A stretch of 64,000 nt of DNA. It comes from Amaranthus tricolor (Eukaryota > Streptophyta > Magnoliopsida > Caryophyllales > Amaranthaceae). A model generated the notes under the pieces. The model had not been told where the DNA came from. It worked only from the letters and a program-made list of their open reading frames with translations, and made no database searches. Positions 51,599 to 64,000 of the stretch are shown here, piece after piece. The translations under genes were made by a program, and so were the position numbers. The stretch covers positions 17,675,957 to 17,739,956 of the forward strand of contig NC_080059.1 of the NCBI RefSeq assembly GCF_026212465.1. The letters are read 5' to 3'. How positions within the stretch are numbered: the stretch's first letter is position 1; every line of letters begins with the position of its first letter.

Positions 51599-51883
51599 AT
51601 GATGTTACTGAGTTCACCTCCCATCCTTTCCCATTTCCCGCCAAACAATCCAATTCGCTTCAGAGTTTCAACTATCATCAAATCCCTTTCTTCTAAAGCT
51701 GCCATCGATGGAAGAACAAGTTATGTAGGAGTGAGACTGGAGGAGAAAGTCGAGGTAATTGACGCCGTCAAAATTAGGTTGGACGCTTGGATTTCATCCA
51801 AAATTGAAGGAATTAGCAGAGCTAGGGTTCAGTCTAGCATTCGCGCTGGTCTTGTCTCCGTTAATGGCCGCATTGTTGATAAG
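51599..51883 (+). CDS. Pseudouridine synthase exon 1
   Basis: 95 codons: presumed transit peptide and most of the S4 domain, ending SVNGRIVDK. Donor gtattt, phase 0. Confidence 0.93.
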
Positions 51884-54800
51884 GTATTTATTTATTTCTG
51901 TTTTTTTTATCATGATTTGATGAATCATTCGTGTTTTATTCATGAATTGAAGTCACTAATTGTAATGTATTGCAAAAAGATATGAAAATCCTTTCTATTG
52001 ATTGCAAATGAATGAATACAACAATAGGTAGAACCTATATAATTATTAAGGTACAATAATTCAGAAAAGAAACATGTCAGAAGTTTGTTATTACAAACTC
52101 AAACTTCCTAACCACATCTAAGTTTGTAACAAACTCTTTATAACCAACTTCTGCTAAGTACTGTGCTGCTGGATGGATTGAACTAAGTATTGCACTCACC
52201 TGAGTATGGATTATGTGCTTGAGATGTTGTTTGAGGCTGTGCACTTGAGTTAATGCTCGTTTTGTGATGATCAACGACTGCACACACTTGATTGTTCTGT
52301 TCAGCCTTGCTGTTAGTAGTGTTCCTGTTATGGTCAAATAGCCTTGTTATGCTCACATTCTCATTAAATTAGGGTTTGGAGTAATAGAAACACCTAGTTT
52401 GGACCTTAAATTTTGAAACTGATTGGATGGCAAAACCTTTGTAAGGATATCAACTAGGTGTTGCGTAGTAGGAAAATGTGATGGATAAAGTTGACCTTCC
52501 AAGACTTTATTCCTAGTGAAGTGACAGTCATTATCTATGAGTTCTATTCGATTATGGAAAACATGGTTCTTTGCAATATATATTGTTGTTACAAAACAAA
52601 GCATCCGATTTTAAACTTGAAACTCCAAGTTCATGTAACACTCTAAATCACCCTAGTTAAGCAGCATTAGAAATAGTTCTTTATTCTTTAGAGCTAGACT
52701 TGGAAATTGTATGAATTTTTTTCAATTATGGAAAACATGGTTCTTTGCAATATATATTGATAATTGATTGTCACAAACAAAGTAACTGGTTTTAAGCTTG
52801 AAACTGCAAGTTCATGTAACACTTTAATCAACCAAGTTACCTCAGAAGCAGCATTAGACATAGTTTTTTATTCATTAGAGCTAAACTTGGAAATTGTATA
52901 TTGCTTCTTGGATTTACAACTTATTGGTGACCTTCCTAGTTATATGGAGGTAGCAGACCTTCTAATATCAGGATAAGCTTTTCACTCTAAATCACTATAA
53001 GCTTAAAGTAGCAATTTATCTTCTCCTTTGAGAATAATTCCCTCACCACTTGTACTATGTACATGATTTAGAGTTTGTATAAGACCTTACTAGTGAGATG
53101 ACGTTGGTATTTGCATGAATTGTATTAAGGTCTGTATATGGATTGTAGTTAGGAAATTCTACTTTCCAATAATGCTTCTATGGATTTTTTTCTCTTAGAA
53201 AGAACAATTACAATTTAGGTTTGATTTTTTTTTTTATTGCTTGCAACTCCTTTGTAATTGCTTCAACCATATGGGATGCAGACTAGATTTTTTGTATGAA
53301 CTTGGTTCAGCATACTTATGTTGTTGTTGGACTATATTTTGTTGGTTAGAAGTTAATGCATAATATTCAACTAAATTACACCAATTTGAATTTGTAGCAT
53401 TGCATATGTTTTTTTTGAGTGATTTGGTGACTTAATAGTTTAAGAAGATCTTTTAGCAAAGCATTTTGCAAGCTATTTGTATTTTATAAGCTACTTACTT
53501 TAGTGTCTAAACTTGCATGCTTATTAACTACTGAAGTATCATTAGCTATGGCTAGTTTTGTAATGCCATTAGGTAAGAAATCAGGTAGCCTTTTGAGTCA
53601 TGCACACTGCAAATTGATAAGAAAAATTGAAGTAGGGCTTTGGGACTGTTAATAAACTTGATAAGGTAAGAATTTTAACATCCCTTGAAATAAAAATCAT
53701 CTTAGTTTTCAAGTTATATAGTTTTCAACCTTTTGACTTTGAGCATATCCAATTAAAACGCATGTTTATCTCTTGGGTCCAATATTGATCTTTTCCTTTT
53801 GAGAGTTAAAGCATAAGAAAGACACCCAAAAGGCTCTAACATATCATATGCTAGGGTCTTGGAATAAAGCAACTAAAAAGGTATCTTTTTCTTTAAAACA
53901 TGGGACATTTTATTAATCAAGTGTAGTGCCCATTATACACAATCTCCCGAAAGATGTTGGGAGTTTTGACTGAAAACATAAAGCCCTTATGTCTCTCAAA
54001 AGAAATTTATGTTTTCGTTGAGCTACAATTTGTTTGATGCTCAATTCCTTTTAAAATGTAAAACAATAAGGTTTCTCCTTCATATAGCTCATTTTCATTG
54101 TCAGTCTTTACACCCTTAAAGTTTTTTATTGAAATTTGTAAGAAGAAACTCATAAAACTAGTGAATAAAGCTAGAAAATCAAACTTGTGTTTTATTATAA
54201 TCCATGAAATTTTGAAAAGCCATCAATTATAGTAATGAACATACTACAATTTTTCTTTAAGGAAGTCTTCAAGGACCCCAAATGTCTATGTGAAGCAATT
54301 GAAATGCTTCACAAGACAGTATTATGCTTGAAGAAAAGCTGCTTGTGTTTCTCCATAGCACATATGATACATAATGCAATATATGATACACCACAATGCA
54401 TCATCTGTTATTTACGTATGTTCCTCTTTCTTCAAGGAATAAGAATTGCAAACTAAGAAAAGCAATGTGTCAAAGTCTGAGATGCCTTATCTTGATTTAA
54501 TTGAGAAGTTTATCTACTCATCTTGGATCACTTGTGACTTAGCACAGTAAAACACCTTCCAAAGTTTATCTTGAACAAAGTATAAAGCATAGGAGCGTGA
54601 AATGCCCCTCTAGCTTTCGTTCTTAACCATTCGTGCTGAATCGATATTGGAACGCGGTCTAGGACATCGGGGATGGCTTAGGGTTTAGCAGATACATACT
54701 AAAGAGTGAAAACCCTAATCATATACTAAAGACTAAAAAGTAATATCCTAAAGTGTAAAAGCAACATAATTTTGGCAGTTTGATCCCTCACTTCACCTTT

Positions 54801-57800
54801 ACAAACAAGTTTCCTACAATGGCTTCATCGGCAACAACCTTGATGTAAAGTGAAAAGAAAGTGAGTATTCTTCTTCTCTCCTTTTACTTTTCATATCCTT
54901 TCTTCTTCTCTTCCTTTATTCTTTAGTTTCTCGTCATCTCTCTGTTAAAACCGAACAAAGGCACGAAGCTATTTGGTATAGGGTCACAATTCAAGAAGTA
55001 GTGTTTTTTGTGTCAAGCCACACATGCAACTTGAACAACAACACACAATAATAGGATCTAAAAAGCAACTCCATCCCACAAACTTTTCGTTGTAGTAAAG
55101 AAATCTTTAATGGACATATCAGAGGTTTGCACAACCTTACTAATTGCTTCTAAAAAAACAAAATATTGGACTGCGGGAGACTGGCCAAAGCTTTGCTTAG
55201 ATTACCAAAAATAAACCACAACAAGCTTTGATATTCATCAACAACATTTAATAGCCAACCCAAAGCAACATCGTTCACCCCATCAAGCCTTACCATAGGT
55301 TGTATTGGATGAAGATCTTATGGTTTCATCAACCAACCCCATTTTATTTTTCGCTCATATTGCAATAGAAATAGCCCTTACGTAGATTAAGGTTTCAACC
55401 TTGTGTTGGATGCACTAAATATGGACTGTTAGGGGTCATGGTGGGATCAAAGATTGATTCTTGTCATTCTTACTATTAATTTTTTATTTCTTGTGAAGTT
55501 TGGTTGCATTTTTTGTCACTGATTGCCATGCTTAAACCTATATATATTAGAGGTTAGGGGTTAGTTTCCTTGCCACAAGTCCAATTAGGAAGTTGCTATT
55601 TCTTGTTAAGTTGCATGAAATCTTGCCGGATAGCTTCTTTGAATGCTACAAACAAATTGACTTTCATAGCCTTATACTCCAAAGCAATGAACTTTTGTAT
55701 GAAAATAGAAAACATTGGAAAAGAAATTAGACATGGTAAAAAAAATGAAGGTTAGCCTTGGCTCTGATAACATGTAAAAGTATAGCCAAAAGATAGGAAA
55801 ATCCTTTTTATTAATTGCAAATTGATGAATATTATAGTAAAATGGATTGAACTAAGTATTACGTGAGATGATGTTTGAGGTTGTGCACTAGTTTAGATAC
55901 TCTTCTTGTGAAGATGTACAGTTGCACACACTTGATTGTTGTGTTGCTTGTTGTAGACAGTAACGTCGCTGTTAGTATTGTGTCGTTGGTAACCTTGCTT
56001 TTATGCTCAAATTGGATGTTATGCTCAACACATATTAACAAATATTTTCTTATTGCATTGAATTTTTAACGCAATGTTATGATTTATTACTACTTTCACC
56101 CCAATTTAGTTGCAACTTATTTCGTTCAAAATTAGTTGCATCAATTCCTAATACAGTAAAAGTTTTATTCATCAAACCTTACAATCGAATGTAATATCAT
56201 CCATCTAAGCCAATTCAATGCATGTACAATTTTACATTGTGAAAGTATAAAAGTGTGGAACAACTTATTTCTCCACCTTATTTATGCAGGTATCATATGG
56301 TGTTAAAACGGGAGATGAGGTAAACTGCACTATAGCAAAATTGGAACCCTTGAGAGCTGATGCCGAGAAGATACCTTTGGACATTACATATGAGGATGAT
56401 CATGTTTTGGTTGTGAATAAACCTCCACATATGGTAAGGATCTTCATGTCATACTTTGTTAAAGCTTATGTCTCCACACTGAATTAAGTGGCATGACTGT
56501 GAAGGAAATTTTTGACTTAAATAATTATGCCCCTATTACTTGTGTATTCCCTTTATCTTAATTTAGTTGATGTGTTTGTGTTTTTGACTCCATTTGAACT
56601 CTAGTCATAATCACAATTTCGCTACTATTGAAAAAAATGGTTGTAGATTATATGTCGTTGGATTGCAATGTCAACGACCAACTCTTATGGCATAGACCTA
56701 TATTGATCTTCATCTGCCTTCGGGTGGGATTATACTCCTTGAAGTTTCTCGAGAGAGGAGGCTCACAGAAGTAGTGCAAACCCCAATGTGACAACTAAAT
56801 TTATTTATCGTCTGAGATGAGTGGCTTTTTGTTCACTTATAGGCAATAGTCTTTAAGGTTCACGTCACTTTTGGGAGATCATGGGTACACTAATCTTCCC
56901 ATATGGTTTTTTGAGTATTTTTTATTTTTATAAGCTTTAAGTGTTTTTATTAGCATGATGAAGTTCAAATCTCTCTCAAGCTGTCATGGATACACTCTCT
57001 ATTCATCCTTTTGCACATATTTGACTTAAAAAGTTCAATTGTTATTTCCTTGATAATCATAATGATTTGTGTTCGAAAGCTAGTATAATCTTTGTCCCTC
57101 TCATTTTACATCACTTTCTATTTTAATTTGTCTCACTGATTTTGCATCATTTTCTTTTTTTGGTAATGATCCCACTCTCCTTTTAATCTCTTTTACAATT
57201 ATACTTTCTCTCTATCGTAACCACTCATTTCTATCCGCTACCTTTTTTTTGTCTAATTCTCCAACCCAATTTCCCTTTCCCCTAAATTCACCCATTTTGC
57301 AACTGGTGCACAATGAGAGGGACGGAGGGAGTATTTGCCAATTTGCATCCAAAATAGAAGATCTTAAAGTTTTAAAGGTTTTGCTAATATCCATAAAGAG
57401 ATAATTAAGGTTAAATGTTGTTATTGCAAAGTGTTAGGAAGCAAAATGGGCAACAAAATCACAAGTATAGAGCTCTTTTCAACAGATTCTTAATGAATTG
57501 GTGCTTTGGTATAAATTTCTGTTTATATTAATTTTGCTTGAAGATGAAAATAGCAAACTCGTGTGTCATGGTTTTTTCTCCCATTGCAGGAACATCTCCC
57601 TGTTGTAGAAAATCATTACTAAAAGATTTTTGGTCTGTTAAAAAACAGAAATGTTAAATTTGAAAAGTTGGCATCATTAAAATGTCTTAGAAAAACATTG
57701 TAGTGATGTTAAAGTTTTACTTTGTTTACTAAATTCAGTTCCTTTGTGCTTTTTGATATCTAATTTTGACCATGAATTTCTGCTGAATTATATTTGATAG

Positions 57801-60800
57801 CATTTATTTATATAAGTTCATATTTAGCTGTGTTCAAAAAAGCACGCTTCACAAGTCTCAACAACCCTAGCGATTTTATATTTTTGGGCAAGGCAATGGT
57901 ATTAAAAGGTCTTTAGGGTACAAAATAGTGCCCAAAGCTGCACCTTTGACGCAAAAATGGGGCAACCAGGCGCCTTATTTTAATGAAACGTGTGCCTCAC
58001 ACCAATTCTCTTATATTATCTTCTCTTAATGAAATAATTTGTAACATTTTCTGCTTTTTCGATGAATGAAAACTTTGATTTCATCAGCTGAAGTTGCATC
58101 TCAGTTGCCTACATGTCTTAATAGTATGAATACCTATAATGTGATTAGGTTGTCCATCCCGCACCTGGAAATGCAAGCGGAACTCTTGTTAACGCAGTTT
58201 TGAACCATTGTAGTCTCCCCAATGTTGCAACAACAGGTGAAGAATGGTTTTCTGAGGAAGATGATGTATCTGGGGATGTAGATGTACGTCTGACCAATCA
58301 ATTCATTGGTGAAGAGGCAACTTCCTGCTCCATTCGCCCTGGTATAGTGCACCGGCTAGACAAAGGCACTAGTGGATTGCTGGTGGTTGCTAAGGTTGGA
58401 TTTATTCAGTTTTCATATACTAGTTTCATTTCTATTGTAGCTGCAGTTTGTGGATGATCTGTGATTTTGACAGGATGAACACTCCCATGCTCACCTGGCA
58501 GAGCAATTTAAGGCCCATACAGTAACTAGAGTCTACTTGAGTGTCACTTCTGGGGTGCCGACCTCACCTTCTGGTCGTGTTGAGGTTCCAATTGGTCGTG
58601 ATTTGAATAACAGAATTCGGATGACTGCTGTTACTGGACGTAATTATTCTGGATCTTCAAGGCATGCTGCCAGTAGGTAATTTATGACTGCACACCTTTC
58701 AATTTATTTTACCTTTTGGATACGCATGTGATGATCTAAACAATTAAGGCCCATTTACCTGTATTTTCTCTTGTGGTCCTTAATGATTTCAACATAAAGA
58801 GCAGGTAGAGCCATTTTTGGGGGTTTCAAATTGAAATTGATGCCATGAACACATACTCTAAGCTCTACGATCACTCTCCATTTCCGTCTTTGTGTCTCCC
58901 TCTTGTGGAAACCGTCTCCACCTTCTTTTAGCAACCACCACATTCCTCATGTGCCTCTCACTTCTTTATTCCCTTTGAGGTAAATTATTGTTCCATTTTA
59001 TAACCTCCACAACTAGCGTACCCTTGCAATATATACTTACTATCATAAAAATTAATGAAATACATAGATGCATCCACTTAGTTTTTCAAATTGACAATGA
59101 ACTAGCAACCCAAACCCAATGCTACTTTTGATATTTTTAATGGTAGTGGGATAAGCGGACCCCTTGCATACTAGATCCAAAATATGTATAATATTGTTCG
59201 ATCATAAAAACACCTATCAAGTTGTGAATCTAATAAATTATATGGTGAAGATAGTCAATTCCACTAATAGTTATTTTTTCCTCATTATGTGGTTACTTCT
59301 ATGCCATGGCCTTTGTTCGCACTACTGATCCTCCTCAGAAGCTTCAAACCTGCCTATTGAAGTTGTAGGGCATTAGCTTCCAAGGTTGGAATGACCAGCT
59401 TTTCTGTGTGATTTTTGTTTAGGGATGCCAATCATACCCACTCAAAATTTTCAATCCCCAGCTAAGGGTGGCCATTGGGTGCATCAACCCTGAATCGAGG
59501 ACGTGGATGGCCTTGTTCAAAACCAACAAAGCTCAAGACCAGAAAAAACCAATTCAAAAGTCGTCGAAAAAGTTTACCTAGAATTGAACTGTGAAACAAT
59601 TTATATTGGACTTGTCATGAATCGGACTTGTGTTTTATACACAAAAAAAAAAAAAAAGCTGTAATTATACATCAAGAGTACAAAAATTAGTTCACACATC
59701 AAGTGTACAAATCACCAAACTCAAATTGAAACAAATCCTGGCATTAATAGATTCTAATTACAATTACACTAATACTTCATTTGATATTGAATACTTGTTT
59801 GATAAGTACCAATACCTTTAATTTTTTAGGGGATGCTATCATACATTTATAGGTGATAGTGTGGAGGGAGGAGCATCCCCGGTCCGGAATTTTTTAGGGC
59901 TTTAGGCAACATATTATTTTGGGCGCGTTTTAAAAATTTTACTCAAATAAATCCATTGTGTAAAACATATACATCTTATACAAATGAAATTGTCAAAAAT
60001 AAATTTTTGCAAACAATTCACATACCCTTTGAAAAATGAAACCACAACATTATAAGAAATTTAGAGAATGAAACCACAAAATTCCAAGTTATCGTAGAAG
60101 AACTACAACTTTACTTCTTTTTCGAGTAAAACACCAACAACTTTTCACCTAAAACTGTCAACATAACTACTAAACACACTATTAATCTTGGAATTGTATA
60201 TAAATCATTTTAACTACTCAAATCTTTTTTATTTTCATTATATGAATAATAAAATCCATTAATGCAATCTACTTTATATTAGAATTGAAACACTAAAAAA
60301 TTATATGTTGAACCTTTGTTACAAGGATCGAGGATCGATCTGAGTTGCAAAACGAGGCCGGGAAAAAAATCCACCAGTTTCCAAAATTTGAGTTCGAGTC
60401 GTTCAGATTTTGAGTCAAGTTTTCTTTAGTCATGCAATGATTCAATCCAAATCGAAGTACGATTTGGGGTCAATTACATAAATAATACTTTGACAAGTAA
60501 GAAGTGAAAAAAAGGAAAAGGGAAAGGAAAATGCACTAATAATATCAGTTGCGTTTACAATTACAAATAACTGTTGTAATTGCTGGTGTGTTTGCTAGCT
60601 TGCAAATTGCAATTGCGATTACAATTACAATTAAAATTACTGCAATAATTAGTGCAATTGCAATTACAATTACAACTACAATTACAATCACTGCAATTGA
60701 AATTGTTACAGTTACAATTTCTTAAAGTGAATACTTAATTAGCTTTTCTTAATAAAGGCTAATATCTTTCTTGTATAGTTACGTCTCTTTATCTTTCTCG

Positions 60801-63692
60801 AGCCGGGGGACTCCTTTGGCCGTGCTCTCCTTTATGGGTATGAGTTGCCGCCGTCCTTCCCTTCCCAGACCCTGTCCATAGTTTTTCTATAAGCGGGATA
60901 CACTGGGTAGGATGATGATGATGATGATGTGCTTTCTATCCTACAAAGTAAAAGATAAATAAAATATTAAAAGATTAAAAGAGGAGTCTTGAGACCAGGT
61001 CACTGGTTTTGTACCACCTATTAGGCTACTACTTAAATAAAGTCAAGTAAAAGTAAAAGTAACAGGAGTAGTAAAAGTAAGCTGTTTAAATAGAGATAAA
61101 AAATATTAATCCCTTTTATAATACATTTCTACAAGCCAAACATCAGCACATTGGCACAATTTTTCATTTCAATGTAAGATCCTTCATCTTCCTAACTTCA
61201 ACTCTTAAAGAACGAGCTTCAGTGGCAGAACTTCAAGTTTTTTCTTCTGTTCTCCATCATCCAACATCGATACAATCCACATCAAAGCTAAGTTGTTTTT
61301 CTCTTCTCTTCATTTTCTCTTTTTCTTTTCTGGTGTTCTCTTTTCTCTTCAAACCTTCTTGATTTTTATAGGTTGTTTGGGTCGATTAAGTAGCAATCTC
61401 CGAGCGATCCTAGTCGCGAATGACCCGCAACTGGGATCGAGCAATCCAGATTGCAGATCACATGCTGGAGTATCGGTCCCAACTAACACTGTGTTGAACC
61501 ACTTTGAATCTGATCCTAATTCCTTCAATTTGCTTTATTTTTTTAAAACAAGAACTATGTCAATTTTTATAGATTAAATTTGCCTCTAACCTTTTGTAAT
61601 TCTAGTTATGGTTTCTCCTTAAAATAAATTTGTGTCTATTCATGATTGTATGGATAATTTTTCATTTTTTTCATAATTACTACAATTAATATTGCTCAAA
61701 TAAATAAACGCCTTTAATAAACTTTTCCAAAAGGACGAGACAACTAAATGAGGGGCCTTTGAATAACTACTACCATTGAAATTTCTATACTTACAAGTGC
61801 TAACATTTAACGATTTACAACCAAATCAATAATATATAAATATCAATAAAACAATGAAAGTTCATTTGCCTAAAGAAAACCCAAAAGATCTTAATAGTGG
61901 GGAAGCATATGCTCATGGATTGAGGAAAAGAGAAGATAGTATGAGTTGATATAGTTGGGGTTTGGGACTTAGTAGTAGAGGAGAATAGTGACGAAATGAT
62001 TTGAGTAGAGTTGTGGTTGAAAATGTTTTTGTTCGTTTAAGGAAGCTTAGGTTGCCAACTACAAAAATGTGAGCTAAAAATTCATTTCACTAAAAACCAG
62101 CAGTTGTGAATAAAGGGTTCTTTGGTTTATCCATGGGGATGTTTGAGTGGGAAAGTCAAACAAAAAGGAGGCATTTTGATCTTTTTTTTCTTTTAAAGAG
62201 AAGAGTGACATTGAGAATGTATCAAAAGGTGAATATACCGTCATATACGTAATTCCTAAATAGACCTTCTTAGGCTTTTGTTAGGATTATTCGTTAATTA
62301 AAAGATTGAGTCTCCTTAAAGAAGCAACGTCAGGGATTATTCTCGACTACATTTCTTTTTTGTTTGAGGTAAAAAGAAAATACTAACATCAATGTAATAT
62401 TTAGATGGATAATAGAGGTTAGTTTATTTGATTATCCTATCAATTTTTCATTTCAATCAATCTAGTGAACACTTGTATGAGGTCTCGTCCTTTTGAATTT
62501 AGAATAGATCAATATACCAGTATGTCAGTTACACCTTCAGATGTCCTTTCCTTATCCACCTTGTGCCTGCAGGTACAAAGTCCTGGAAGTACTAGCCAAT
62601 GGTGGAGCAGCGTTGGTCGAATGGAGACTAGAAACTGGACGCACACATCAGGTATAGTAAGTACTGCAGAAAATTTACTTTTATCTGACCCAGTATATAG
62701 AGAGGTCAATTAGAAGGTATTGATGTGCTTTCAAGATTGTAGAAGTATATAGATTATTGAATTGCTTGCAAATATGATACTGGCTACTGGCTAGCAAAGT
62801 GTCTTGCAGCTTCTTTGCTTGCAAATTTCATTGACAACAACTTGCCAAAGCAAATTTGTTAGTTGGGTAGATAAATCTTGGGCTGCATTCTCAACATATT
62901 TCTTTAAAATATTATGTATGTGGGCCTAGAAATGGTTCTATTACTCACTTGATGGGAGCCTATGTTTAATTTTGAGATTGGTGCACTTTCGAATGCTAAT
63001 GCCATGTTATATTACTTTGCCTCCTAGCCAGTCATAATAACTATCTGAATTTTTTCCCTATGCCTTTGTTATTGCTTGAGATTGGAAGCAATTGATTAAA
63101 ATCAAAACTGCTTTGTGCTGCACAAATTTAATGTCATCTATCACAGTTATGAGAATAACGATTTGATCTTTTGTTTTTGCCTTTTAAATCTTTAGCTATA
63201 AGAAAAGAAGACAATACTTTCAATACTGCCGTCGATTTCTCCAGATTTATCATCATGATGTGACTGGAAAGTTGATATCTGACTAATCTTTTCATTCTTT
63301 AATCTTGATCCTTATCATGTTTTTTTTAGATCCGGGTGCATGCGAAGTACATGAGTATTCCATTAATGGGAGATGAATTGTATGGAGGGACCAAGGACAA
63401 AGCCTTGTCAGTGCTTCGACCCAGAACACCATCCGTTTGTCATTTTCAACTCAATGATCTGCTTTCCAATATAGAAAGGCCTTGCCTCCATGCTATGGTT
63501 CTTGGGTGAGATATAAATGCTCTTTCTCAAATTTATACAGCAGTTGCTAAATTCATAGCTTTGCAACTGCCTTTTTGTAGGTTTGAGCACCCACGGACTG
63601 GTAAGTACATGCATTTCTCATGCCCTCCACCTGTTGATTTTGCTGAAGTATTGAGTCAGCTACGTCATATTTCAAGATTGGAAGGTGCCTGA
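51599..63692 (+). CDS. RNA pseudouridine synthase, RluA/RluD family with S4 domain, probably plastid; 7 exons, 414 aa
   Basis: Joined exons are 51599-51883, 56290-56433, 58149-58394, 58474-58676, 62573-62651, 63330-63505 and 63581-63692. All junctions are GT-AG and in frame. The Ser/Pro-rich, acid-poor first ~40 residues look like a chloroplast transit peptide. An S4 RNA-binding domain (~58-120, [19 protein letters not shown]) is followed by the pseudouridine synthase fold with [15 protein letters not shown] (catalytic Asp214) and the late motifs ETGRTHQIRVHAKY and [12 protein letters not shown]. An acidic loop at ~172-200 precedes the catalytic motif. It isomerises uridines in structured RNA. 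The layout agrees with the Arabidopsis protein annotated as chloroplastic RNA pseudouridine synthase 2, as I remember it. Two in-frame ATGs (51599, 51602) are possible starts. Confidence 0.93.
52353..52604 (-). pseudogene. RNase H / pol C-terminus of copia F
   Basis: An open 83-codon stretch matching the end of copia pol: [20 protein letters not shown], then [14 protein letters not shown]. It is cut off upstream by decay. Confidence 0.85.
52553..52905. repeat. Tandem duplication (~175-bp unit, 2 copies) within copia F
   Basis: Copies at about 52553-52731 and 52732-52905 both start ATTATGGAAAACATGGTTCT (or nearly so) and both contain TTCATGTAACACT and GGAAATTGTAT. Moderately diverged, so the duplication is old. 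Confidence 0.8.
56290..56433 (+). CDS. Pseudouridine synthase exon 2
   Basis: 48 codons from [13 protein letters not shown] (end of S4) to [15 protein letters not shown], the opening of the catalytic fold. Acceptor tatgcag, donor gtaagg, phase 0. Confidence 0.95.
56434..58148 (+). other. Pseudouridine synthase intron 2
   Basis: 1.7-kb intron holding the MITE at 57084-57332; the rest shows nothing recognisable. Confidence 0.7.
57084..57332 (+). mobile_element. Stowaway-like MITE, second family (copy 2)
   Basis: Right end AATGAGAGGGACGGAGGGAG, left end TTTGTCCCTCTCATTTTACA (decayed at the very tip). The body shares TTTTAATTTGT, AATGATCCCACT and ACTTTCTCTCTAT-like parts with 49311-49553. Confidence 0.75.
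58149..58394 (+). CDS. Pseudouridine synthase exon 3 (catalytic Asp)
   Basis: 82 codons: [16 protein letters not shown], the acidic loop, then [14 protein letters not shown] with the catalytic aspartate. Acceptor gattag, donor gttgga; phase 0. The donor is not consensus beyond GT, yet the frame continues correctly. Confidence 0.93.
58474..58676 (+). CDS. Pseudouridine synthase exon 4
   Basis: [12 protein letters not shown] through RHAAS; preceded by a 79-bp intron. Ends in phase 2 inside an Arg codon; donor gtaatt. Confidence 0.95.
60546..60722. repeat. Degenerate (CAATTA)n tract
   Basis: Many imperfect TTGCAATTACAATTA units over ~175 bp, with a TTGCAAATTGCAATTGCGATT-like dyad in the middle. 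Confidence 0.8.
60770..60929 (+). mobile_element. SINE-like 3' fragment with TGATG tail
   Basis: Contains GGGACTCCTTTGGCCGTGCT, GAGTTGCCGCCGTCC and AAGCGGGATACACTGGGTAG followed by a run of GATGATG. The phrase GGGATACACTGGGTA plus a short tandem tail is how many plant SINEs of the Au/Angio-domain type end, as I recall. The Pol III box A/B head is not recognisable, so it may be 5'-truncated. Confidence 0.5.
62573..62651 (+). CDS. Pseudouridine synthase exon 5
   Basis: [20 protein letters not shown] to GRTHQ. Acceptor cctgcag, donor gtatag, phase 0. Confidence 0.95.
62652..63329 (+). other. Pseudouridine synthase intron 5
   Basis: 678-bp intron; no repeat or ORF of note. Confidence 0.75.
63330..63505 (+). 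CDS. Pseudouridine synthase exon 6
   Basis: [20 protein letters not shown] through RPCLHAMVL. Acceptor follows a T-run (ttttttttag); donor gtgaga; phase 2. Confidence 0.95.
63581..63692 (+). CDS. Pseudouridine synthase exon 7 (last)
   Basis: [18 protein letters not shown] to SRLEGA and TGA at 63690-63692; the preceding intron is 75 bp. Confidence 0.95.
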
Positions 63693-64000
63693 AATTCAAA
63701 TCAGTTGCATAGGTCAGATACTAGTAGGTGCTGATACCTTATGCTTAACTGTTCTTACAAAGGACAAGCAAGAGCTCACCGAATGTTAGGACCAGCACAG
63801 GTAGAAACTAAACTAACAACACTTAAAGCATTAAATTAGGCCATGTGATTGTTTCCATTTTAGGGTTAATGTGAATTGAACGGAGAGCAGAGCTCCAAAG
63901 TAAATGATATCATCGAATATGCCCTTGTCTAATATACCTTGCACTAGATCCTCTGAGTTTTGGTCCATTGAGCATGGAGCACCTCGCTTCCTTTACTCAT
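63693..64000 (+). other. 3' flank / 3' UTR of the pseudouridine synthase gene
   Basis: No further gene visible before the window ends. No canonical AATAAA directly after the stop; the poly(A) site is unknown. Confidence 0.5.

Larger units (their letters stand above)
51966..56033 (-). mobile_element. Ty1/copia retrotransposon F, old remnant in pseudouridine synthase intron 1
   Basis: LTR-like ends (about 51966-52358 and 55772-56033) share TGGATTGAACTAAGTATT, TTTGAGGTTGTGCACT-like and GCACACACTTGATTGTT words with many changes and an internal deletion in the right copy. A minus-strand PBS relic TGTTATCAGAGCC abuts the right LTR. The interior includes an RNase H tail ([34 protein letters not shown], 52353-52604); the rest (52620-55750) is too decayed to translate. 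Boundaries are approximate. Confidence 0.8.
58677..62572 (+). other. Pseudouridine synthase intron 4
   Basis: 3.9-kb intron. It holds a CAATTA-rich tract (60546-60722) and a SINE-like 3' end (60770-60929). A 94-codon frame at 61293-61577 was seen but has no recognisable content. Confidence 0.6.

Noticed and set aside
61293..61577. 94-codon + strand frame in pseudouridine synthase intron 4
   Set aside because: No recognised domain and no link to the neighbouring exons; the gene's frame joins correctly without it.

Overview
This is a piece of a eudicot nuclear genome. It is AT-rich, has GT-AG introns, and is packed with Ty1/copia and Ty3/gypsy retrotransposons, a LINE, MITEs and microsatellites. 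No prokaryotic feature, CRISPR array, rRNA gene or tRNA gene was seen. The SINE-like sequence near 60.8 kb could fit Amaranthaceae/Caryophyllales, but that is only a guess.

Two host genes, both on the + strand, can be rebuilt exon by exon in a continuous reading frame. (1) A calcium-dependent protein kinase (CDPK, subgroup II-like, 539 aa) has 8 exons between 9472 and 47738. Only 1.6 kb of its 38.3 kb is coding; the rest is intron swollen by transposable elements. (2) A plastid-type RNA pseudouridine synthase of the RluA/RluD family (414 aa, S4 domain plus catalytic HRLDKGTSG) has 7 exons between 51599 and 63692.

Layout. 1-5005: decayed Tork-like copia element inserted in a gypsy LTR remnant (5006-5901). 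5902-9471: no gene seen, then the CDPK 5' flank. CDPK intron 1: a foldback repeat just inside the donor and a 260-bp Stowaway-like MITE just before exon 2. Intron 3: a non-autonomous LTR element starting 4 bp inside the donor, which hosts a structurally intact copia element (identical 173-bp LTRs, 1505-codon ORF) and a Cassandra-type TRIM with 5S-rRNA-like LTRs. Intron 5: two TA-repeat tracts around a foldback MITE, a decayed copia element split by a 3.6-kb gypsy solo LTR (TSD TTGCC), and a hAT-type MITE (TSD ATAATGGA). Intron 6: a foldback element built of ~23-bp tandem repeats in inverted halves, an inverted second copy of the 260-bp MITE, and a LINE split by a second copia element with identical LTRs but a broken ORF. 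47739-51598: intergenic, with a TA tract and two MITEs. The pseudouridine synthase introns hold an old copia remnant, a MITE and a SINE-like 3' end.

The two genes have no evident functional link. The strongest observations are: the intact, very young copia element; the twin-LTR but defective copia element that implies mobilisation in trans; the Cassandra element; the LTR at the exon 3 donor; the antisense orientation of every protein-coding retroelement inside the CDPK gene; and the inverted MITE pair bracketing exons 2-6, which could favour circular RNA.
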